NCBI GenBank assembly: GCA_028712475.1
Contig: JAQTQB010000002.1
Coordinates: 248,001-312,000 of the forward strand
Origin: Verrucomicrobiales bacterium
GTDB taxonomy: Bacteria > Verrucomicrobiota > Verrucomicrobiia > Limisphaerales > UBA11358
Direction of reading: 5' to 3'
Length of the DNA stretch: 64,000 bases
Both the position numbers and the translations under genes were made by a program. Positions 24,698 to 32,998 of this stretch are shown here, piece after piece; position 1 is the stretch's first letter; every line of letters starts with the position of its first letter. The notes below the pieces were generated by a model, which was not told the origin of the DNA, ran no database searches, and worked only from the letters and a program-made list of their open reading frames with translations.

Positions 24698-27600
24698 TTA
24701 CTTGCTGCGGTGGAAATTGACCAGCAGCCGGACGGTCGTTCCGTTGCCGGACGTGGTCTGCATTTCCAGTTTCCCGCCAACCGCCTCCGCCCGCCGGCGC
24801 ATGTTTCCCAACCCATTCCCTTCCCGGACGCTTTGCGAGCTGGCCGGGTCAAAACCATTTCCATCGTCCTGGATCACGACTTCAAGCGAGTCCATGTCCG
24901 CCTTGACCTGCACACAAACCTCACTGGCCGCCGCATGCTTCATCGCATTCGTAAGCGCTTCCTTGGCGATGAGAAAGATGTTGTGACGCATTTCAGGGGG
25001 CAACGAACGCGTCGGCAGATTGTCCGGCAGATCCAGCCGGCAGCGGACGCCGTTGCCCTTGAACAATTCGCCGGCGAAATGGGCGATGTATTCCACGAGG
25101 CTCTGCAACGAATCACTGCCCGGTCTCACGGCCCAGACAATCTCGTCCAGCGCCCGCAGCGTTTGTCCCGCGAGCTGGGAAATTTTGTCCACATGAACTC
25201 CCGTTTGTGAGTAGCTGTCTTTTCCCACCTTGGCCAGGTCGCTCAAAAAAGAAATCCGCGACAACGAAGCGCCGAGATCATCGTGCAAGTCCTGGGCGAT
25301 GCGCGCCCGCTCCCGTTCCAGCGCCCGCGCCCGCTCCAGATGCTTGAGCTGTTGTTGCACTTTTCGCTTTTCGAGGAAGCGAACGGTTCCGCCGACGGAA
25401 ACAAGAAGCCCTGCGGCCGCCGCCCCGATGAACCACCAAGTTTGCCAGAAGTAACGCAACACCGCCAGTTCCAGGCTCGCCCCGGATTCGCTCCACATGC
25501 CGTCCCCGTCGCAGGCCTTGACTTGGAACTGGTGCTCGCCCGGCGGCACATAACTGTAAAAAGCGGCGCGGCGGTCGCCTGCATCCACCCAATCGGAATC
25601 CAGCCCCCTCATCCGATAACGAAAACGCACGCGCTCTGGCGCGGTGAAATTCAGTCCGGTGTAGCGCAACTCGATCCGGTGCTTGCCAGGCGGAATCTGG
25701 AGCCTCGTCGCGGCCATCCCGGCACCGGATTTCTGGCCCTGGGCTTCGGTTTTTGAATCGGCAGCTTGGAATGACGAGACCGGCTCGCCGTCCACCGTCA
25801 CCTCCTCGAGGATGACGGAAGGCCCGTGTGTTGCCGGGCTCTTGAGACGCGGGTTGATCACCGCCAGCCCTTTCAGAGTGGAAAACCAGAGCAATCCATC
25901 TTTGGTTTTAAGTCCCGCCGGCTGAAATCCGCCCGTGCATTCTTCGGACATCATTCCTTCCGCCCGGCCAAAGATGCGCGGATAGAGCGTGGTGGTTTTG
26001 CCCGCCGCCACTTCTTGCAGCTCGGCTTTGGACACAGACGCGATCCCGCGATTGCTTCCCAGCCAGAGTTGGCCGTCATCGTCTTCTAGAATCTGCGAAA
26101 TGGTATCGTCCGGCAGACCTTCGCGCGTGGTGAACACGGTGAAACGTCCCTCCTGCCACCGCGCCAATCCGCCTCCCGCCGTGCCGATCCACAGCACACC
26201 TTGGGCGTCTTGATGCAGAGCGCGAATGGAATCGCTCAAGAGCCCGTTGGCTTTGCCATATTTGACAAATCCCCGATCTTGATAACGGCGCAATCCATGG
26301 CCATCAGTTCCAACCCACATCGAACCATCGGAGCCTGGCAGAATGGCCGTGACAGGACGCGTTTGCCAGAGATTGGTCGCAGCGGTAAGCCCGCCGCCTT
26401 GCAGCCGCCAGACCTCGCCTTCCCGCGTGCCCGCCCACACCGCACCCTCCCGGTCTTCGGCGAGTGAAAGGACATTCAACTCCAACAGCTCGGTCGGTTG
26501 TGTTTCCACTGAATCTGCTTTCGGATCTTCGACGTGCAACAGTCCCTTGCTGCTCGCCACCCAGCAGCCGCCGTCGCGCGTGGCGAGCACGGTATTGACT
26601 TGAGCCTCGTTTTGCGACAAGCCCGCCAGCACCAGACGGCTGAAATTTCTTCCCTCCCAGCGATACAGCCCGTCGCTTGCTTTGCCCGCCCAGATCAATC
26701 CGGGCGCAATCTCCGCCAGCCCTTGCACCGCCCCGTAGCCCAACCCTTCCTCCTGTCCCAGAAACAAAACGCTTTTGGGCCGCAACTGATTCAAACCCGC
26801 GCTCGTGCCGGCCCACAGATTTTCTTCCCGGTCCACCAGCAACGACTCGACAACATTGTCCAGCATCCCGCTGCTCGCATTGATTGCGACCAGCTTGCCG
26901 TCCTTGAAGTGAAACAATCCCTCGCTCACCGACCCGGCCCAAACCGTGCCATCCCGCGATTCCGCCAGCGTGGTGACGAACGGCTTGTCCAAGTGGCGCG
27001 GAATCCGGTAGCGGATCCATTGGCTGCCGTCGCGGCACAAAACGAAATCATCGCCCGCGCCCACCCAAAGCCGGTCGCTCTGATCCAAGAGCACACAATG
27101 CGGGTCACGCAGCAGTTTTTCCGCCGAACTGTCATTGATGGGATTCAATCTGCCGTCTTGGAATTGGAAAACTCCCACGCCTGTGGCCGCCACCCAGAGC
27201 GTTCCTTTTTTGTCTTTGAACAATCCGGTGATTGCCTTGCCCTGCACTGCTTCATTGGTCAATGTCGTCCAGCGGCCCTCCAGCAATGAACCCAATCCCG
27301 CTGCGGTGCCGACCCAGAGCCGTCCCTCATTGTCCTCGGCGAGCGCGGTGATCGAATCGGCGGGCAGCCCATCCCGGGTTGTGAACATGACGAATTTTCC
27401 GTCCTGCCATCTCGTCAATCCGCCACTGATGCTTCCAATCCAAAGCGCACCGCGACGATCCTCTAAAATCCGGCTCACCGGGCCGCACCGCAATCCCTCG
27501 CGCTCACCGAAGGAAACGAAGCGCACGCCGTCGAAGCGGGTCACGCCGTTATCCGTTCCGATCCACAAATATCCCTCACGCGTTTGCGCCAGCGCGCGAA

Positions 27601-28468
27601 CGGAGCTTTGCGGCAGCCCCTGCTCCCGCTGCCATGACCGGAAGGTGAACGGCAATGTTCCCCGCCCGGCGACCGGCGAGGATTTGCCCGGCTCGATGCC
27701 GCTGGGAGCCACGAAGTCACTGAACGCGGTTGCGATCGCCATGTCGCTGAAGGTCCAGCCGCCGCCGCCGCCACCGTGCCGGAGATGAATTTCATTGAAC
27801 GAGCAATTCGCCTTGAAGCTCGTGGTCAAGTTTTCGGGCTGGTTCGTTTCCGTCGCTCCGGCCTCCAGGTCAGGACTCAACCAGACCGTCACGAGATCGT
27901 CTTCCCCCGCGACGTATTGAACTTTGAAAACAATGGTCCGGTCAATGCCACGGCGCGGCTGTTCATACTTCTTGAAAACCCCCACGGCGGTTGACTCCGG
28001 GCGTGAAGAGTGCAAGTCAAAGTCGCCGGAAACTGTATTTAACTCACCCTTGTCGGAAGTGTGAAACGCACTGTATGCCCAGGCCTTCATGGCATTGCCC
28101 ACGGCCAGCCCTCTCGTTTCTCCATCGAACAATTCAAACCCGGCAAAATATTCCTCCGTGCTCACATCGGACAGCGGATCCACATGAAACTTGAAGTAGA
28201 GCGTGTCCGTGGCGGTGTCGTCCCGCTTGACCGCGCCGCCGAGAATGTCCTGGCCGTCGCCCGTATCGTGAACCAGGGTCGCTCCCAAATCATTCCAAAG
28301 GGTCACGGCCCGGGCGGAAAAACAAAACAATGCGATTGTGAAACAGATGAGCGCCGCGCGAAGCGGAACGAGGTTGAATGCGCCCGCCATGCCCCGTTTT
28401 TCTGCCGCCGGACGGCCTGGGGATTTGGTGCGACAAAACATGGTGAACTCACGATGCACGTTTGCCAT
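24698..28468 (-). CDS. propeller-type sensor histidine kinase (Reg_prop, Y_Y_Y, HisKA_3)
   Basis: A 1256-aa membrane sensor. After an N-terminal signal segment (ALICFTIALFCFSARA, about 40-55) comes a beta-sandwich of about 220 residues. A long series of two-component-regulator-propeller repeats follows, with motifs such as GYLWIGTDNGVTRFDG, GRLWVGTAAGLGSL and GVLWIGTAGGGLARWQ. A Y_Y_Y domain (LNFTAPERVRFRYRMRGLDSD, in part) and one transmembrane helix near residue 1000 come next. The cytoplasmic kinase has the HisKA_3 phospho-His at about 1062 (AQDLHDDLGASL) and a HATPase domain (NAMKHA, DDGNGFD, GNGLGNMRRRA). Such kinases sense oligosaccharides in the periplasm; the NarL-type regulator at 21280 is the likely partner. 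ATG codons at 28390 or 28441 could also be the start. Confidence 0.88.
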   Translation of the reverse strand: MANVHREFTMFCRTKSPGRPAAEKRGMAGAFNLVPLRAALICFTIALFCFSARAVTLWNDLGATLVHDTGDGQDILGGAVKRDDTATDTLYFKFHVDPLSDVSTEEYFAGFELFDGETRGLAVGNAMKAWAYSAFHTSDKGELNTVSGDFDLHSSRPESTAVGVFKKYEQPRRGIDRTIVFKVQYVAGEDDLVTVWLSPDLEAGATETNQPENLTTSFKANCSFNEIHLRHGGGGGGWTFSDMAIATAFSDFVAPSGIEPGKSSPVAGRGTLPFTFRSWQREQGLPQSSVRALAQTREGYLWIGTDNGVTRFDGVRFVSFGEREGLRCGPVSRILEDRRGALWIGSISGGLTRWQDGKFVMFTTRDGLPADSITALAEDNEGRLWVGTAAGLGSLLEGRWTTLTNEAVQGKAITGLFKDKKGTLWVAATGVGVFQFQDGRLNPINDSSAEKLLRDPHCVLLDQSDRLWVGAGDDFVLCRDGSQWIRYRIPRHLDKPFVTTLAESRDGTVWAGSVSEGLFHFKDGKLVAINASSGMLDNVVESLLVDREENLWAGTSAGLNQLRPKSVLFLGQEEGLGYGAVQGLAEIAPGLIWAGKASDGLYRWEGRNFSRLVLAGLSQNEAQVNTVLATRDGGCWVASSKGLLHVEDPKADSVETQPTELLELNVLSLAEDREGAVWAGTREGEVWRLQGGGLTAATNLWQTRPVTAILPGSDGSMWVGTDGHGLRRYQDRGFVKYGKANGLLSDSIRALHQDAQGVLWIGTAGGGLARWQEGRFTVFTTREGLPDDTISQILEDDDGQLWLGSNRGIASVSKAELQEVAAGKTTTLYPRIFGRAEGMMSEECTGGFQPAGLKTKDGLLWFSTLKGLAVINPRLKSPATHGPSVILEEVTVDGEPVSSFQAADSKTEAQGQKSGAGMAATRLQIPPGKHRIELRYTGLNFTAPERVRFRYRMRGLDSDWVDAGDRRAAFYSYVPPGEHQFQVKACDGDGMWSESGASLELAVLRYFWQTWWFIGAAAAGLLVSVGGTVRFLEKRKVQQQLKHLERARALERERARIAQDLHDDLGASLSRISFLSDLAKVGKDSYSQTGVHVDKISQLAGQTLRALDEIVWAVRPGSDSLQSLVEYIAHFAGELFKGNGVRCRLDLPDNLPTRSLPPEMRHNIFLIAKEALTNAMKHAAASEVCVQVKADMDSLEVVIQDDGNGFDPASSQSVREGNGLGNMRRRAEAVGGKLEMQTTSGNGTTVRLLVNFHRSK

Positions 28469-28530
28469 CGTGCCAGCGATTCTGCCTTAACACAAGCCAG
28501 CGGCAATCACGACCGTTAAGGCGGCTGCCC

Positions 28531-29637
28531 CTATTGGCGGTCTGCTGCGGGGAGATCAATCCGTTTGCCGGTCGCGGCGGACTCGCGCGCCGCGTCAAGA
28601 ATTTCCATCACAACCATGTTCACTTCGAGCGAGGAAAGCCCGGACGGCTGGATGTCTCCGCGCACCACCGCCGCGAGATAGGAGATCGGGTCGGCCTCCG
28701 GGCCGGTCAACGGTGCGACGGTCGTTTCCTTTTCAGGCTGGTCGCCCTGCAACACCCGCAACACATTATTTTGCGGCACCAGCACATAGCCAGTCTTGCC
28801 ATAAATTTCCATGTCCTTCCGGTTATACGGCCAGTTCCAGGAAGCCTGGATGATTCCCTGCGCCTTGGGATACGTCACCACAATCGTCGCCTCATCGTCC
28901 ACTTTCGGATAAATCTCCGGCTTGATGTGCTGCGTCACCGCGAAAACCGAAGTCGGCCGCTGGCCCTGCATAAGCCAGGTCATCAGGTCTGCGCCGTAAC
29001 AGCCAAAATCCGTCAGCGCCCCGCCGCCGTTCTGCACCGGGTCGGTGAGCCATTCCAAAAATTCCGGCGGGCAGCCGATTTCTTTCGGCCCGCGATGCCC
29101 GTCATGAACCACGAACTTGCGCAATGCCCCGATGGCGTTCTCGTCCCAGATCAATTTGTAGGCGGCCTGGTTGGCGGAATACCAGGTGGTCTCATAGTTG
29201 ACCAGCAGATGTATGTTGCCCTTCTTGGCAGCGGCGGCCATGGCGCGGGCGTGTTCCATGTTCACCGCCAGCGGTTTTTCCATCATCACATGAATGCCGC
29301 GCGGCGCGCATGTTTCCACGACGCGCTTGTGATCGAACGTGCTGGTGAACGTCGCCACCGCCTGCACGTTGGTTTTGGCGAACAACGCCTCCAGGCTGGG
29401 ATAAAATAAATTTGTGTTCAGATGATAACGCCGGGCGGCTTGCGCCACCAACTTCTGGTCCGGCTCCACGATGCCGACCACCTGCACCTCTGGATTGGCG
29501 AGAGAGCGCGGCAGGAACCCGTGCACATGGGTGTGGACAAGCCCGATGATGGCCAGTTGCACCGGCGGTTTGTTTTCCCCGGAATAAACCGGCAAAGCGG
29601 TCAGACCGAGAATGGCAGCAAGAAGTAAACGGTTCAT
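28531..29637 (-). CDS. exported Gfo/Idh/MocA-family oxidoreductase
   Basis: A 368-aa NAD(P)-dependent oxidoreductase-like protein. It has a short signal peptide (LLLAAILGLTALPVYSG), so it probably acts outside the cytoplasm. The N-terminal Rossmann fold keeps the family EKP motif (MMEKPLAVN, near residue 118) but the usual glycine-rich loop is replaced by IIGLVHTHVHGF. The C-terminal alpha/beta domain has the GGGALTDFGCYGADLM helix with the typical Asp-x-Gly. Secreted members of this superfamily are common in Verrucomicrobiota and Planctomycetota, and several act on sugars. Substrate unknown. It lies 62 bp upstream of the propeller kinase gene on the same strand. Confidence 0.8.
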   Translation of the reverse strand: MNRLLLAAILGLTALPVYSGENKPPVQLAIIGLVHTHVHGFLPRSLANPEVQVVGIVEPDQKLVAQAARRYHLNTNLFYPSLEALFAKTNVQAVATFTSTFDHKRVVETCAPRGIHVMMEKPLAVNMEHARAMAAAAKKGNIHLLVNYETTWYSANQAAYKLIWDENAIGALRKFVVHDGHRGPKEIGCPPEFLEWLTDPVQNGGGALTDFGCYGADLMTWLMQGQRPTSVFAVTQHIKPEIYPKVDDEATIVVTYPKAQGIIQASWNWPYNRKDMEIYGKTGYVLVPQNNVLRVLQGDQPEKETTVAPLTGPEADPISYLAAVVRGDIQPSGLSSLEVNMVVMEILDAARESAATGKRIDLPAADRQ

Positions 29638-29860
29638 AATTTATGTGAGTTTCTTTATGTGAGTTGCGGAGACATTTCGAGTTCGCCAGACTTGCAATCA
29701 GATCTCGACGCCAAACATCCTGAACATCCCTGCAGATTCCAGGCCGGCGTCGTTGTTTCATTAAACACTCGCAAAGACCGCCAAACCCGCCGCACGGCAC
29801 ATGCTTCCTCGCGATTGCGTTATGGCCGGCAGGCTATTGCATTGATAACAACAAAATCTA

Positions 29861-29876
29861 CTGCACATACATGCGG
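29861..29876. promoter_or_regulatory. degenerate inverted repeat, candidate operator (site 3)
   Basis: CTGCACATACATGCGG differs from site 2 at two positions and is also preceded by a shared TCTA. It ends 28 nt before the chosen start of the GH13 branching-enzyme-like gene, within the probable promoter. Confidence 0.45.
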
Positions 29877-29904
29877 TGGAATTCGCGCTCAAACGTGGCA
29901 TTGT

Positions 29905-32157
29905 ATGTCAACAATGACCACTAATAACATGCGCAAACCGCTGGAATCCCGCCCCGTCAACCAGACGGCAAAAACAACCACGGCAATCTTTGCAATCTCC
30001 ACAGCACTCCTCTCCGGCTGGCTCGCCATCCCATCCGCCACCGCACAATCCATCCGCCCCGGCATGGGCTCCATCCCCTACGCCGACGCCGGCGGCACCG
30101 GCGTCACCTTCCGCGTCTGGGCGCCAGACGCCACCAGCGTCGCCGTGCCCGGCACATTCAACGGCTGGAACACCACCGCCAATTATCTCGTCCTCGAACC
30201 CGACGGCCTCGGCATCTGGTCCGGCGACATTCCGGCTGCGCGCAACGGCGACCAATATAAATACTACCTTGGCGGCAGCACCGCCCCCTGGAAACGCGAC
30301 CCGCGCGGACGCAAAGTCGTCAACTCCTCCGACAACACCATCGTCTATGACCCCAGCGCCTTCGCCTGGGACGGCGACACCCGCCTGGCCGTGACCAATT
30401 CCGACCTCGTCATCTACGAACTCCATGTCGGCTCATTCTACGACTCCACCCCCGGCTCCGGCGGCCCCGGGAAATTCGCCGACGCCATCACCAAACTCGA
30501 CCACCTCGTGGACCTCGGCATCAACGCAGTCGAACTCATGCCCCTCTCCGAATTCGCCGGCGACTACAGCTGGGGTTACAACCCCGCCGATATTTACGCC
30601 GTGGAAAACTCCGCTTACGGCGGCCCCGATGGATTGAAAGCCTTTGTCAAAGCCGCCCACCAGCGCGGCCTCCGCGTCCTCCTCGACGTCGTCCATAATC
30701 ATTACGGCTCAAGCGATCTTGACCTCTACACCTTTGACACCGGAGCCAGCCCCAGCATCTACTTCTTCACCGGCGCCATGCTCAACACCCCCTGGGGAGC
30801 CAACCGCCCCAACTACTCCACCGAAGGCGTCCGCTCCTTCATCATCGGCAACTTCCGCATGTGGATGGACGAATGCCACATTGACGGCTTCCGCTGGGAC
30901 GCCGTGGGCGCCATGAGATATTACAGCGGCGGAAACGTCACCGGCGCCGACACCCTCATCAAATACATCAACGACACCGTCATCCACGCCGACCATCCCG
31001 GAGCCATCAGCATCGCCGAAGACGCATCCGGCGGCATGGACTTCGACGGCGAATGGGGCGTCGGCTTTGGCGACAACCTCATCAACGTCGTCACCCAAGG
31101 CAGCGACGCCAACCGGGATATGAACAGCCTGTGGAACGCCATGAACGGCTCCGGCTACTTCCGCCTCCTCTACGACGAAACCCACGACCTGACCGGCGAC
31201 TTGAACAACGGCAAACGCCTGCCCGTGCGCATCAACGGAGCTGACCCCACCGGCTACTACTCCCGCAAACGCTCCATGCTCGCCGCCGCCGTAGTCATGA
31301 CCATCCCCGCCACCCCTATGCTGTTCATGGGGCAGGAAATGCTCGTCACCAATCAGTTCGGTGATTCCAAGCCGCTCAACTGGGCCAACAAGACCACCTA
31401 TTCAAACGTCGTGAATTTCTATCGCGACTTGGTTCATCTGCGCCGGAATCTCGACGGCGTCAGTCTGGGCCTGACCGGGCCAAGCGTGGCATCGCATGTG
31501 GTGGACAACACCGCCAAAGTCCTCGCCTTTCACCGCTACGGGGCCGGGGCCAACGATCAGGTGATGGTGGTGATGAATTTTTCCAACCAGACGCTCTCTA
31601 ACTACTCGGTCGGCGGATTTCCCGCCAACGGGACGTGGTATGTCAACCTGAACTCCGACTGGCCAACCTATGGTTCCGACTTCGAGAACAAGGGCAGCAA
31701 CGTGGTCCAGGTGGCAGGTGGCAACAGCCAGATCACCCTTGGCCGTTACAGCGTGCAGATTCTCTCGCGCCAGGCGCATCCGCAGTTGGATGCCGACGGG
31801 GATGGATTGCTCAACGGATGGGAGCAGGCGCATTTTGGCGATCCCATCAGCGCAGACCCGACAGTGGATCCCGATGAGGACGGTATGAACAACCTGCAGG
31901 AGCAGACTGCCGACACTGATCCGAATTCGGCCAGTTCAGTCTTCAAGTTCACCGACATTCAGGCCGGGAGCGGTCAGGTCGCCCTGACGTGGAAAGGCGG
32001 TCAGGCCGTGCGCCAGGTTCTCAAACAAGCCAGCCAGTTGAGCGGGCCGTGGACTGCCATTTACACCAACAATCCTCCCACCGCCATCACGAACTCAACC
32101 ACGATTCCGCTGCCCGTTTCGTCCGCTGCGTTTTATCGGATTGAAACCGCACCGTAA
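29905..32157 (+). CDS. secreted GH13 branching-enzyme-like protein with CBM48
   Basis: A 750-aa protein with a signal peptide (AIFAISTALLSGWLAIPSATA, in part). Residues about 55-140 form a CBM48/isoamylase N-domain (GVTFRVWAPDATSVAVPGTF, in part). The GH13 barrel follows with region I DVVHNHYG, region II DGFRWDAVGAM (Asp nucleophile), region III SIAEDASG (Glu) and region IV YDETHD. The order and the ESHDQ-like last motif are closest to 1,4-alpha-glucan branching enzymes, but export from the cell is unusual for that role. After the barrel come a beta domain, a calcium-type DADGDG/DPDEDG segment and a short beta tail ending FYRIETAP. The start could be any of three nearby ATGs (29905, 29914, 29929). 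Confidence 0.83.
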   Translation: MSTMTTNNMRKPLESRPVNQTAKTTTAIFAISTALLSGWLAIPSATAQSIRPGMGSIPYADAGGTGVTFRVWAPDATSVAVPGTFNGWNTTANYLVLEPDGLGIWSGDIPAARNGDQYKYYLGGSTAPWKRDPRGRKVVNSSDNTIVYDPSAFAWDGDTRLAVTNSDLVIYELHVGSFYDSTPGSGGPGKFADAITKLDHLVDLGINAVELMPLSEFAGDYSWGYNPADIYAVENSAYGGPDGLKAFVKAAHQRGLRVLLDVVHNHYGSSDLDLYTFDTGASPSIYFFTGAMLNTPWGANRPNYSTEGVRSFIIGNFRMWMDECHIDGFRWDAVGAMRYYSGGNVTGADTLIKYINDTVIHADHPGAISIAEDASGGMDFDGEWGVGFGDNLINVVTQGSDANRDMNSLWNAMNGSGYFRLLYDETHDLTGDLNNGKRLPVRINGADPTGYYSRKRSMLAAAVVMTIPATPMLFMGQEMLVTNQFGDSKPLNWANKTTYSNVVNFYRDLVHLRRNLDGVSLGLTGPSVASHVVDNTAKVLAFHRYGAGANDQVMVVMNFSNQTLSNYSVGGFPANGTWYVNLNSDWPTYGSDFENKGSNVVQVAGGNSQITLGRYSVQILSRQAHPQLDADGDGLLNGWEQAHFGDPISADPTVDPDEDGMNNLQEQTADTDPNSASSVFKFTDIQAGSGQVALTWKGGQAVRQVLKQASQLSGPWTAIYTNNPPTAITNSTTIPLPVSSAAFYRIETAP

Positions 32158-32175
32158 TCTGGCCGGCCCGACTCG

Positions 32176-32844
32176 ATGGAAACACTTCACGGAAAAACCG
32201 CCATCGTCACGGGTGGCGGCAGCGGGATTGGCAAGGCCATTGCCGAGGCGCTGATCCGTGAAGGCGCGAACGTGCTGATCGCCTCCCGCCGCGCGCCGTC
32301 CGTTGAAGGCGCCGCCAGCATCGTTTGTGATGTCCGAAAAAAGGCCGATGTCATCAAGGTGGCCGCGACCGCGAAGCAGCGGTTTGGCGGGATTGATATT
32401 CTCATCAACAACACCGGCCTTGGCGTTACAAGCAAGATCGTTGATTGCTCCGAGGAAGACTGGCAACTGGTTCTTGACACGAACCTGACGGGCACGTTTC
32501 TGATGACTCAAGCCGTCTTGCCGGTAATGATTGCCCAGCGGCGCGGCTCCATCATCAACATCGCCTCCCAGGCCGCCAAGCATGGCTATCCGAACGCCGG
32601 CCCTTACTGCGCCTCAAAATTCGGCATCGTCGGACTTTCCGAGGCGCTGCAACACGAGGTGCGCGAATACGGCATTCATGTGCATTGCCTCTGCCCCGGA
32701 CTCGTCCAAGTCCCCACGCCAAAAAACAAAGATGAGGTTCGCGCCGGGGTGTTGCAAACGGAAGACCTGGCCACTGCCGCACTGTTTGTTTTAAAAATGC
32801 CAAGCCGGGTCAATCTGGAAAATATCGGCCTCTACCATTTCTGA
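32176..32844 (+). CDS. short-chain dehydrogenase/reductase
   Basis: A 222-aa classical SDR. It has the cofactor-binding TGGGSGIGK (residues 12-20), the structural NNTG motif near 79-82 (usually NNAG), the catalytic Ser in IINIASQAA, and Tyr/Lys in YCASK. The cofactor is probably NADP(H) given the SRR after strand 2. It starts 18 nt after the GH13 gene stop and may be co-transcribed with it. The substrate is not predictable; the closest families are FabG-like ketoreductases. Confidence 0.85.
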   Translation: METLHGKTAIVTGGGSGIGKAIAEALIREGANVLIASRRAPSVEGAASIVCDVRKKADVIKVAATAKQRFGGIDILINNTGLGVTSKIVDCSEEDWQLVLDTNLTGTFLMTQAVLPVMIAQRRGSIINIASQAAKHGYPNAGPYCASKFGIVGLSEALQHEVREYGIHVHCLCPGLVQVPTPKNKDEVRAGVLQTEDLATAALFVLKMPSRVNLENIGLYHF

Positions 32845-32872
32845 AGAGCCGGGTCCCTCTGACGCATTGTCT

Positions 32873-32968
32873 GGTAGGGCGGGCAGTCCTCTGCCCGCCG
32901 CAAACGTGGCGAATCTTGCGTTGGTTCTCGTTCTGGCTGACGGCGCGCACGGAGTGACGCGCCCTACC
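32873..32968. repeat. 96-nt REP/MITE-like element
   Basis: Ends GGTAGGGCG and CGCCCTACC form perfect 9-bp terminal inverted repeats, and GGCGGGCAG-tcct-CTGCCCGCC makes a strong internal hairpin. It fills the space between the convergent SDR and MFS genes and could also terminate transcription. Confidence 0.65.
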
Positions 32969-32998
32969 CTGTCCCAATGTTGTCCGAAACTGCCATTG

